Assembly (NCBI RefSeq): GCF_000003605.2
Contig: NW_003150842.1
Coordinates: forward strand, 1 to 22,206
DNA length: 22,206 nt
Direction: 5' to 3'
Source of the DNA: Saccoglossus kowalevskii
Taxonomy: Eukaryota; Hemichordata; Enteropneusta; Harrimaniidae
The notes below the pieces were generated by a model. It did no database searches and was not told the DNA's origin. It saw nothing but the letters and a program-made list of their open reading frames with translations. Shown here piece after piece: positions 9,050 through 19,530 of this stretch. How positions within the stretch are numbered: the stretch's first letter is position 1; every line of letters starts with the position of its first letter. The translations under genes and the position numbers were made by a program.

Positions 9050-9099
9050 TTTTACGCGCTGGACGCATTGATACATACAATATGTCAGTGGGTTCCTTA
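9050..9099 (-). repeat. 50-bp dispersed repeat, copy 2 (inverted relative to 6398-6447)
   Basis: On the minus strand this reads taaggaacccactgacatat... gcgtccagcgcgtaaaa, about 45 of 50 identical to copy 1. The flanking bases differ. The two copies lie about 2.6 kb apart in opposite orientation. Confidence 0.75.
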
Positions 9100-12000
9100 G
9101 TATTCACTCTATATGGCAAACTATGCAATATTTTACCTTTTACGCTTCCGGTTTAAATATGCTTTTACGAACAATAAAATATGCCATGTGACAATACTAA
9201 TATACCTACCAATATAATATTGAAAATCCTAAACCTATGAATAAAATATACATGAACATGCACCTGACCTGTATATGAACTCCCAATAATCACAAGACAC
9301 GGAACAGAGGTCGATAGAAATTTGCAACCGCAAATTATTTTCCAAATCCTCTGGCAGCTGTATCTACACAAATTATGGAAACATGCATATCATGCAACCC
9401 AGAGGGGTGTTCAGCAAATTACCCCCTGACAAGGCTATTTGACGTAAAACATCATATTCAAGATGGGCTTTAAATGACTAAGCGTGCAGGAGGTCATATC
9501 TACCCAATAACTTAGCTTTTAACGTGGGCAACCCACTGAGTACACGTACTGACGAGTTGGTGATCATGTGATTTACATATTAACGCAATATCAAAAACAT
9601 TAGACTCTCAAACTCATGGCCAAACTATTACTGGTTCGACATACATCATAGATTAGCTGATGTGTGTAGTTGGGATACTGTATTACTAATATTCTCGTTT
9701 TGATTCACATCTTAATGATTTACTTATTTTGGTTGGTAAGTGAGTTTATAAAACCGATGCATGTAGAATAACACAGTCTTTGAATTAAACGAAATCAGAT
9801 GAAAATAAGTTAGTAAAACAAAATAACTAAAAGTGAATGACTTCATACCATTGCAGATTGTAATGTAGAAAACACGAGGTTCGATGAATATCAAATACCG
9901 CGGGTGTAGTAAAACAGTACACCAAGACATCAAGTTACAAATGCTAACTTTGCTGCTGATATAATGCAGTCATCAATGTTGCGACCTTTCAAAAAATGTT
10001 GACAATAAATAAACAAAAGCATAATTATATAGCACGAATTTGATATCCCGTGATATTGTATCTGCCTTCCTGTAACTGAACACCAACAGTGTTAACGCTC
10101 GTATATAAGGTAAAAATAACGTGATTTCGCGTTCTAGCAATTTTGGCTCTCGTTTACTTCTTATGAAGAAGAAATTCCATTTATATATTCATACAAATAC
10201 AAAATAAAGAACACAATTAAAAAATACCAATCAATAATTAACCAAACACAACATTTAAAGAAATGAGATACTGAGCAAAATAAGAAATATTTATGATAAT
10301 CGCATGCAAATAATTGAAAAACTAATTGTTGGACCACCACACTCTCATTTTATCATGAACATCGTCATAGCATTTTACGCGTGTCTGTAAATTTGGTAAA
10401 GGCAACACAACTCAGTCCACGACCTTCATTCGCAAGTTGCCACTACTGTTAACGCCTGTCAGGGAAAACCCATAGATGAGACCTATCCTTCATAATTATG
10501 GCTACCCGAGTTGAAATATCGAATTTATCAAATAGTACATAACTGTTGTTTCGAATGTCTAACGAGAAAGATGGATTATAGTAATGCTAATTCACTTGTT
10601 AATATTGTTAAAAGAGAAACAGGAGAGAAAAACTGATGAATGAGTAATTTCACGAAAGGTGATGTTTCCATGATAACTGGTGATTAAAACATCTCCCTTC
10701 CGCGAATGTGATACAGCTATAACGTGCTGCCAAGGCCAGGAATTAGATTTCGAGACACGATCGAGTGTGTGCAATAATCTTCTCCTGACTGACAGATAAT
10801 GATTACCTTGTTTGTAACTAATACTGTCACAAATGTAAGTTTATTATTCACAGGCTTACGTGGTCTAAGTCAGTGATCATACTGAACGACTACCTGAGTC
10901 AATCTAATGCTGTCGTAATGGTCCCTCGAGCAAAATACTTAAAAACAAACGCAAGATGAAAAGATACTCTATAGTCTTCCCAAATGATGAAATTTACAAT
11001 TAAACTACTATTTGATTTGAACTGTCCACTGTTTAACTACAGGATTGCTTCCGTAATAAGCGCTTTCCTTAAGTTATAAATGAAACGTTTATAACGCAGT
11101 AATAACTAATGCCCGGAGTGACCTTGCTGTTAAAATCTTATAATAATCTATTTCCGGAACTCATTTTCATCTTGTTAAAATGAAGCCAATTTATTTGGCG
11201 ATGTATCCCCAGTTCGATAATCGAGAGGATGCTAGAACGGAAGTATCTGTTATCTCGCAGGTGGGGCCAAATCTTCCCTTTTAATATTCTAATGAATAGA
11301 AGGCTATATTCAGAATGAGGTGAACGACCGAAGACTGAATGCACCGTCTTCAATATGGCGATAACACGATTATTTTTAATTGAATACATTAAAATTTACA
11401 ATTACTATATTCACAATAACCAAGTTAAAGGTGTATGGCACTCATAATCTAGCTGAAAATGCCTTTCTCATCCAGAGAAAGAACGATTACTGGTAGTAAA
11501 ATAAATTCCATACATATTACGCACATATAAACACATAGTTCAAGCACATGCCCACCAAAAAGCGCGTCGTCACTGTAATCCACTTATCTTATGTTTATGA
11601 AGGGCATTGAGTGTACTACTTACTAACACTAGGTTAAGGGGCGATTATAATATTAATATCCATTGTACGTATGTTTTTATTATATACAATACTTGAATAA
11701 TTTCATAAAAAATAGTCACGACACGACAATATTCTCATCTAGTTTTTAGCATAGAAATAATAAAAAGTGGTCGGTGTTTGGCGATTGGTGTTTTTTTAGT
11801 AAAATGTATGGTTTGTGCTTTGCCTCTCAAATATATCAATATTAAATATATTTTTTGCAAACGTTTGAATGACACACATTCACACACTAAATTATAGTGA
11901 CACACAGCTCACACGTATAAGGCACGTACGGCTTGGAAATTGCTGATATATATAAATAGTTTTTGAGTGAAATTATCTACCGATTATCAATTAGCCAGAC

Positions 12001-12122
12001 ATTAAACTATAATGAGAATGTCATTTGGGTGCGTGACCCTTTAACCACATCTTATCTCGCAGTTTTAACAAAAACTGTGGAAATTGGCCAAATCGAGTTG
12101 GATTACTTTAGTATTCTGGGGA
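9100..12122. other. Three kilobases of AT-rich DNA with nothing recognisable
   Basis: Only short frames of 60-83 codons with no domain signature are present. I found no clear tandem array, inverted-end element or exon-like segment. This is best treated as intergenic or intronic DNA. Confidence 0.5.
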
Positions 12123-13127
12123 TTAGTTGTTATTGAAGCTCAAGTGAAGAATTCCCCATAGCCTGAAGACCATGTGGCAGAAAACATTGTCGCCAAGGCT
12201 GGGTCGCCTCACCTTCACGTATGCCATGTGATCGTTGCAGAACTGCCATGAAACTGTAAAACTAGCACAATTACTGTTTACATTGTTGTCAATGTTATTC
12301 GGGATGTGGTAAATGTTTGTTACGTGCGAGACTGCTTCCAATGTAGACGTCTTCACGAGATCTTGCAGAGATTTTTTGAATAAAAGGTTTTCGTTTGTGG
12401 GCAGGAACCGTTGCTAAAACCAAGCTCATGTCCGGATCCCATTCTTATTCTAAATTTCAAATGGTAACCAAGAACCATGGTGTCACTGGAAAAGTTGGCT
12501 GAGTATTTATATGACTTTTATATGGCTTCCATTTATGCAATCACCTCATCATGTGGTATAGCTGATGCAACGCGAATACACGGATGATGGCCCGATAAGT
12601 AGTTGCAGCAGCTAGCGCATCAGTTTGAATGCCTACTTTGAGGAGACTATGTATATCACCAAGCCTGTATGTTTAGTGTATCAAATAGTCGAGACCCGAG
12701 GGTGAAATGAACAGATATACGTCGCTGTAAACGCTATTTTTGGGTTACCCCTCACCCTCAACCTGATGCACCTAAAAATGCAGTGTGCTCACCCTGAAAA
12801 ATATGTGAAACCATTTAAATGAACTGTTACTATTCTCGGTGACTGTACACCAAACAACATGTGTTGTTCATAGTGTTCAGCCTGTGGTGCTCTGCGGCTG
12901 ATACTGCATGGCAATGAGCACACAGTAAGTATCGATAAGCAGAGATAGTGATGGATGATCATGTTGGTCCCTGGCATCTGAATGTGATGTCTTGATACTC
13001 TATTACCATCTGATTTAGCAAAAGAGGATGTCGTCTGTCGTTTTACATATGATGCATCCACAGACCATAGTTGAAGACTGATGTGTGTCCAAAAACTGCT
13101 GTACACTACCACATCATTTGATCTCAT
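12123..13127 (-). other. Repeat-derived region with short minus-strand frames
   Basis: Base composition is more balanced here than in the flanks, and minus-strand frames of 77 codons (12123-12356) and 112 codons (12789-13127) are present. The second contains, in its middle, a single copy of the unit that forms the 61-bp minisatellite downstream. I recognise no domain in either frame. The region may be the remains of a mobile element or of a lost gene. No end structures were found. Confidence 0.25.
12963..12996 (-). repeat. Single inverted copy of the 61-bp minisatellite core
   Basis: On the minus strand this segment reads gacatcacattcagatgcc followed by agggaccaac. It matches the minisatellite unit beginning ggcatcacattcagatgcta (last unit, about 14004) at 27 of 29 core bases. 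Similarity continues weakly (gagtatcaa versus ctgaatcga). The copy lies about 650 bp before the array, in opposite orientation. Confidence 0.8.
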
Positions 13128-13628
13128 ACTAATGCAAGCTGCTTTCTACGACCGGCAATGTCAATTCATCTGAAGCCGACCATATTGAGATTGATGCGGT
13201 CATATCAATACCTTGCTGATTGCTCTGTGTACCAGTATAATGGATTTGTTACAGTGTCATGTCACCATAAGTGCTTCATTTGCTTGAGGTCAACGTCTTG
13301 CAGTTTATTCAAATAATGCTGTGTGATGACACTGTGGGCATCTTGAGTGGTCTTTACAGCTTATAATGTGTTTGATCATCTATGTGATTTGATTGCTAGT
13401 GGCTTGTATATGTCTGCAAAGAGACACCTACAAGTCTACTAACCTCTATGTTAACTACTGCTCTGACTACCAAGGTCAGTACTAGAACGTTAATAAAAGT
13501 AAATTGACACGACAAGTCAGGAAATGTCTAACAATAAGAAGACTATTATTCTATCTAGGGTAAATAAAAGGACAAAAAGAAAGGTAGTAGTAACTACATT
13601 CTAGTATGTCTGATCCAGCCACAGTTTC

Positions 13629-14042
13629 AAGGAATCACATGCAGATACAAGGGGCCAGGGGCTAACAACCATGAAGGTAAACTATGGCTCCGAATCATAG
13701 TACCACAATCAGGTGCCAGGGGCCAACAACCATGAACTAAGTCATGGCTCTAAATCAAGGAATCACATTCAGATGCCAGAAACCAACAACCATGAACGTA
13801 AATCATGGCTCTGAATCAAGCAATCACATTCAGATGCCAGGGATCAACAACCATGAGCGTAAATCATGGCTCTAAATCAAGACATTACATACAGATGCCA
13901 GGGGCCAACAACCATGAAGATAAATCATGGATCCGAATCATAGCATCACATTCAGATGCCAGAAACCAACAACCATGAAAGTAAATCATGACTCTGAATC
14001 GAGGCATCACATTCAGATGCTAGGGACCAACAACCATGAATG
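13629..14042 (+). repeat. 61-bp minisatellite, about 6.5 units
   Basis: The core agatgccag recurs at 13771, 13832, 13893, 13954 and 14015 (as agatgctag), exactly 61 bp apart. Two earlier, more diverged units start near 13643 and 13711, separated by 68 and then 60 bp. Each unit consists of cacattcagatgccag, a ggggccaacaa stretch, and CCATGA-acgtaaa-TCATGG, a 6-bp inverted repeat with a 7-nt gap (for example 13790-13808). Divergence is greatest in the first two units, as expected at an array edge. Confidence 0.95.
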
Positions 14043-14756
14043 TTATATAATCTTGTGTGTATGAATTTTGTAATTTCAAGCCTCATTAAATATGCTTGCA
14101 CCAATAAAAGCGATAATATGGGAAAGTCCGTGGGGAAACTATATCTGGATGCTCTGTTTGTTATAGACGAATTGTGCTGCCTGATGAGTATAACCACACA
14201 ATACATCGCATGATCTTAAACGTATAATCACAGAATGTTAAATTGTACACAACAGGCTTCGCTTTAACATACCTCTCTTCCGAATGAATTTATAGAGCGA
14301 GGCTTTCACAATTGTGAAGGAAGGCAACACCAAAGGCTATTTACTTAATAATGTGTACAATTTTTTTTAAACTCTTTATAGAGCTGAGGATATAGTTTTG
14401 AAACTTTTTTCAAAGATTTCAGTTCTGATCTTAGGTATTAACCGTTTTAAAGTAAAAAGTATTCGTGTTGTTATACAGATGATGTTATCCACATTAAGTT
14501 CATACTTTGGATGTATTTATAAATGTTATAGTGAAATAAAACTGTGCATACAGCATGCTCTATGAATATACCATATTGAAATTAAATTTGGTGCATGAAC
14601 TTTAGGTGCATTTCAATAATTATACGATATATGTATAAATACTACAGCGAATTAATAATATGCATTCAATCAAAACAGCGATTGGGAATTGAAACGTTAA
14701 TCATGTATTGCTATGTGACTCATGCCACTTAAATGTTCTAATTACATTCTCAAATG
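14043..14756. other. AT-rich spacer, nothing supported
   Basis: A minus-strand frame ending inside the minisatellite (13952-14206) has no family signature and uses repeat sequence. No other structure was seen. Confidence 0.5.
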
Positions 14757-14894
14757 TGGTTGTGATTTAAAATGACTTCAAGAACCTATCATTGATCGTC
14801 TAAACCATCACTTCAAACATGTCTTGTCTAAAACATGTCATTAAATTTTTTATGTGATTGATTGTTTTGAAATTATGGTATTAAATCACAACCA
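14757..14894. mobile_element. 138-bp MITE-like element with perfect 14-bp TIRs
   Basis: The left end, tggttgtgatttaa (14757-14770), is exactly the reverse complement of the right end, ttaaatcacaacca (14881-14894). Both ends are flanked by ATG (14754-14756 and 14895-14897), a possible 3-bp target duplication. The interior is AT-rich, has no reading frame, and contains a short direct repeat (gtctaaaacatgtca-like, near 14822-14842). Size and structure fit a MITE. The family is not assigned. Confidence 0.5.
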
Positions 14895-17800
14895 ATGTAT
14901 CATGTTCAAATATATTTGTTAAATGAGTTTGGTGTTATCATCAACCAATTACTTTCCTCTACAAAGCTGTGTTTACGCGCTTAGTTAAACTATTTTATAG
15001 TCACATTTACCTTTCCCATAACATCCATAAAGCAACATTTATATGAGAGCAGCACAAATGTCTCTAGATTTAGTTTCAATTGTCCTCGTAAATATATCAT
15101 GAATATGGATATAAAAATAAATATTGCAATTTATACAAAATAAAATTCATTCGTAAAGCTATGTTCCAATAAACACATACATAAAATACCATTTACAGGA
15201 GCACTCACTGTATAATCTCGAATATGTGAAAACTCGTATATTTTGGAAATATGATCGCACTCCGTAGAAATATAACTGTAGTTGATATACCTATATTTGT
15301 CAACTAAACTAACTAATACATTGACAATCTTGCGGAACGGACGTGTGTTTCCGGATTGTTGACATGTGTCATAGTAAGTATAAGCTACGATTTTCCAAGT
15401 CTACTAAAAGCAAACTTTGAGTGAAGCAACCTTGACACCCTAAGGCAATATAGGCGGTACATACGTGTACTATTCCATACATGCACGTATAAGAGGTGTA
15501 CACACCGTGAAAAAAAAACATCGTCGGTATTGTATTTCTATTTTTGCAACAGAATAAAAAATGAATTATATATATTTCTTTTATATATTTCTTATATATT
15601 TAAATTACTATTGAATGCAAATAGTATTCCCGTGCAGAAACAAGTATAATTTTTGTTTCACTAAAACAAGAATACAATTCTGCGCATTCTTCATATATGT
15701 TAGCCATTCACATCCAGCAATTCAGAATTGCGTCATAGGAAAGCAGTACAAAAGGTGCAATACACAATATAGAAAATTACGAGAGAAAAAAAACGAATTG
15801 GATCCACTATATTTCTAGAAGAACAAAAATTACTATTTCAGGCAGATAATAGGTACTTACATGTATAAATTACGTAGATGAAGCAGTGTATTTAGGCCTT
15901 CTTTGTGATTGTACAATATTTATAACACATATATATCACGACACTGCACGACTCCAACTCATAGAAATGTGTACAGACGGGGAACAAACACGCTACCAAT
16001 GAAGATACTCTCGAATTACACGAATCGCTCCACAGTGGCAACTGAAGTAATACTATCAAATAAACAAGAAAATGCAAACAAAATATTGTGTTACTCGGTA
16101 ATTAAATTCCGAACCGCATGGTGTTAATAAACTACTTTCAATTGCAGAAACATGCTGGTGTAGAATTGCAATACTAACCGTAAATTATTGCGAGAATTTA
16201 CAACTCAATGTTTTGTTAGAAAACGGGCCTGTGATGGCGCTGACACAACGTTAACAAGACGCCAGTATGTGTTACTAATAGTGGATGCCAGGCATGTTTA
16301 CAACAGCTTAGTAAGTTGTGTTTTCTTTGTTCAATCTATTACCACTACGCATATACATGGATAGAGAATCCTCGTTGATTCGTGCGGAGTTCATGAAGGG
16401 CTGATTTCAATCCTGTTTTACTGGCACATTAGCGGCTTCGTTTCATGTATATTCACCATGGTATCACCCCATCATCAGACGAGTTTTTTTCAAATCTGTT
16501 TATTTTGCATTAACTACCAGTTTATTAATTTCTGTTTCCGTCGACCATGAGTGCAAGTGGCTTTTAACGCTCTTATAAAAGCTAAGGTATTAAAATTAGA
16601 TAGTGTGTGTATGAGTTTCTAAGAGTGAGAAAAACATTCCAAATACTAGCTATAATATTCATTACTTTAATATGATATTCCTTCCTTTGTGAACACATAT
16701 TTGCTCATGGGAAAATACAAAGAGAAAGTAAAGTGCACCAATTTTGGAGGTTACCTGAAAATGAGATTGCAAGTGAATACTAAGCATGTGTCTCAAAGGG
16801 AGAATATGTGTGTCCGACATCAAATACAAGTTACGAGATCCGCAAAGGTCGGTGTCGAATCTAAAGCATTCACTCGGTGTAATCTAATTTCCATGAGAGC
16901 ACGAACTACATTCCAGTCTTTTCAATGGCGACAAATTGGACTATTAATTCTCAATAATTGGATGCCAACACTCACTGCGCAAGACGCAGCCTGCGAATAT
17001 AATTACAGGCGTATTGCTAACACATAAACACGCAACACACAATATTATAACTGACGAACACGGCAAAACATCTCGTCACTGTAATGCTGACGTGCGCCTC
17101 ACCACGCCAATCTACCGACCCCGACCCCCCCCCCTCCCCCACAAATATAAATCAACCGATATAGGTAATGAAAGCGGACCCACAGTGGCGCGATAGACAT
17201 GCGCGAACCGAATTTCTTGCCAGACAGGCTACCACGTACATTTAAAGCCAGGTAGTCATGATCAGTATGGTTAATTTGGAACGATTTTGAACAAAAGCAC
17301 TGGCAAGCTCAAGTGTTATTCATAAATCAATCCTATGTTTAGCGGTCATTCTGAGGACAAGTATTGGCTTACGACTGAGCAATATCTACACTTTGAAATA
17401 TCATAACAATGTGTTTAACTACATGAATATTACTTAAACACGAATACCAATGTTTAAGTAGACATTTGGATGCTTTCAACAAGATATTACAAACATAAAT
17501 CCATAAGATATAAACGTACGCTCACTTGATACCATATGCCAATTAAATAGTGAATTGATAGCTTTTTCATTATCCTTGTAAACACTATTTGTATATCGCA
17601 TCCAGGCATATGATTGGCATCGTTCAATCTACACTAGACATTTGATAGCTTCAAAGTCAACGGCCAGTTTAATCGATATCATATAAAATTACATTCATTA
17701 AAGTGTTTTTTACTCGAGCATTGCAGAACTGTATCGCAATTAATTATGTATACATAGTTGTATTCGATCTTATCTACACCAATGACATTATGTGTGTGGT

Positions 17801-18246
17801 TTTAAAATTCACACTTGTGAAATACTCAACTTTAGTTTGATATTTTTTTTAAATAATTGGGACAGTTCGTTCTAACAACTCTTTGGGGTCAATTTTTAAT
17901 TTGAATATATCAAAATCGAAATGCTGGGTGTAACTTCCAGAGACGTAGATATACTGTATTTTTGTTTTAATGGTTGACAAGGCAACTACGCATGATGTAT
18001 TAGGAATGATCATATAACATATATTTTACGATAAAGAGACTCATGCACTTTAGTGTATGGACTTCCAGTAGCAATGGTGGGATTTCATTACCCCTATCAC
18101 TATATTATGACATCTCACGTTAAATGACGAATAATCACATTTCGCATTCCTCGAAGACCATAATTAGCATAATAAGATTCGTTGGAATATTATATTAAAA
18201 TGTCTTCATTGCACGTTCCCGGATGTACCTATTATGACGCCATGTG
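14895..18246. other. Over 3 kb of AT-rich DNA, no supported gene
   Basis: Low-complexity tatat/ttat sequence lies at about 15565-15605 and a C-rich run at about 17122-17140. The longest frame (16689-17027 plus, 112 codons) shows no signal peptide, domain or repeat pattern that I recognise. The stretch lies upstream of the receptor promoter and may contain enhancers, but none is demonstrable by eye. Confidence 0.5.
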
Positions 18247-18304
18247 TGACGTCAATAACGGAAGTATTTATAAGCTCTCTGATCGAGGAATATATTTTAC
18301 AGTC
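18247..18304 (+). promoter_or_regulatory. Core promoter of the peptide-GPCR gene: CRE, TATA, Inr
   Basis: A full CRE, TGACGTCA, lies at 18247-18254, with a related TGACGCCA about 13 bp upstream. TTTATAAG (18267-18274) is a good TATA box. CAGTC at 18300-18304 fits the invertebrate initiator core and places the putative +1 A (18301) about 32 bp from the TATA, the expected distance. A further CRE-like TGACGTAA occurs downstream at 18891-18898. The presence of CREs suggests cAMP/CREB-responsive transcription. Assignment to the receptor rests on same-strand position about 0.9 kb before its start codon, with no other gene between. Confidence 0.5.
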
Positions 18305-19194
18305 CATTAACGGTCGCAATTTCTGGTCAGGCGAATGTTAGTTATCGCAAAACTCCATGTCTAAGCCGTTTGACCGGAGTACTCGTTCGATTCTACAGAT
18401 GAAACAGTGATAGGAACATAACTTCAAACGATTCTGTATTCGAGTGACACTGTTAAGAGACTGTCGCGTTGTACCACATTCCACTCAAACTTATACGCGG
18501 TATACAGGGACATATAACTGGTGGAAAATAAGAACTCTACGTTCAGCTAACATATCTTGAATTTCCGTTTTAAATTATTGCCATTACCGGTAATGATTCC
18601 TGTATTCAGTTGAATTTTGCAGGTATGTACTATCATGGTATATCGTCCTAGTACCAACTAAAAATGATAACCACCTAATCGATGCCAAGCTGCAAATAAC
18701 ATTTCGATCTAATTATTAAAGTATATTATTGCTTATATTGTCTCTGTGACCATTAATAGTCAAGAGTTGACACTACCACTGAGTCGAGTATTTGGAGATG
18801 GTTGTCGCGAAGAACAAAATTGTTGTGAACTAGTGAGATATGTACACGAGAAAACATAACAAGGGTAATATCTCACTCAAAAACGAGGGATGACGTAAAC
18901 ATCATGTTGATATTTTTGGCAGATGTATATTAATATCTACAAGTTACTTTTCGCAACTGTTAAGGTATTGCGCATGTATTTCATCGAGTCTTGTACGTCG
19001 ATAGTACTGTGTCGAATAACATTACTAAGGGAATTTCATATCTATTCCGTATTTCCTACTTGGTTAGCACACATCTGATAGGACGATTGAGAACTGAGAG
19101 CAGCCAAGACCGCGATCATTTAGTCTACATACAACATCGTATCGTAGTCGTGACTGTAGTGCGACTCGCAAACAACGTCTGCAACAACAATAAT
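18305..19194 (+). other. Long 5' leader (with possible intron) of the receptor gene
   Basis: This is the region between the putative transcription start and the receptor ATG. It has several upstream ATGs, so it is either a long leader or contains an intron. A plausible acceptor, tgatatttttggcag, ends at 18922, and a donor-like gtatgt lies at about 18624. A perfect 14-bp palindrome, CATTACCGGTAATG, lies at 18582-18595. In the receptor frame the sequence is open back to 18991 but has no ATG before 19195. Confidence 0.4.
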
Positions 19195-19530
19195 ATGTAT
19201 AATTTAACCGCTGCCATTCAAAACAGTATACTCAACGAATACGGAAACAATAGTAGTGTCCACGAATCTAACCCTATCTACGTAGAAACATGGCTCATAC
19301 CACTGATATTCACCATCATATTCCTTGTCGGCGTCACCGGGAATTTTCTCGTCATATTCGTCATTCTACGACATCGAAGAATGAGGACGGCTACCAATTA
19401 CTACATACTGAGTCTGGCGATTACTGATTTCTCTTTCCTCTTCTTCTGCGTCCCCCTAACTGCTTCTGTGCATGCAACCCACTGGTACTTCGGTGAATTT
19501 ATGTGCAAATTCACCTTCTACCTCATTAAT
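19195..19530 (+). CDS. First coding exon of a kisspeptin-receptor-like class A GPCR (partial)
   Basis: This exon encodes the first 112 residues of a rhodopsin-family peptide receptor: extracellular N-terminus, TM1, intracellular loop 1, TM2, extracellular loop 1 and the start of TM3. The ATG at 19195 is the first in its frame and has A at -3. The N-terminus (about 32 residues) carries glycosylation sequons NLT (N3) and NNSS (N18, N19). TM1 (about 33-58) has the GN signature (N50), loop 1 has RHRRMRTATNYYI, TM2 has LAITD (D78, the conserved acidic residue), loop 1 outside has the WYFG motif (W97), and C104 in FMCKF is the conserved TM3 disulfide cysteine. MRTxTNxYI plus G(E/D)FMCKF resembles kisspeptin receptor (GPR54) more than galanin or allatostatin-A receptors, which stay as alternatives. 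The exon ends after FYLIN at the consensus donor gtaagt (19531), phase 0. Later exons (DRY, TM4-TM7) lie beyond the window. Such receptors act at the plasma membrane and bind amidated neuropeptides, usually coupling to Gq in the kisspeptin group. Confidence 0.88.

Noticed and set aside
12123-12356. Minus-strand 77-codon frame as a gene
   Set aside because: No domain recognised and no splice or promoter context. It is kept only as a possible trace of a decayed repeat.
16689-17027. 112-codon plus-strand frame
   Set aside because: No recognisable domain, signal peptide, splice signals or promoter. This length is plausible by chance in a 22-kb window searched in six frames.
18187-18320. Short frame beginning MSSLHVPGC overlapping the CRE/TATA region
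   Set aside because: It is only about 36 codons and overlaps promoter elements; the similarity to a THAP-domain start is too slight to mean anything.
18991-19194. Extending the receptor N-terminus upstream to 18991
   Set aside because: The frame is open but begins with TTG and contains no ATG before 19195. The first ATG gives a normal-length extracellular N-terminus with glycosylation sites.
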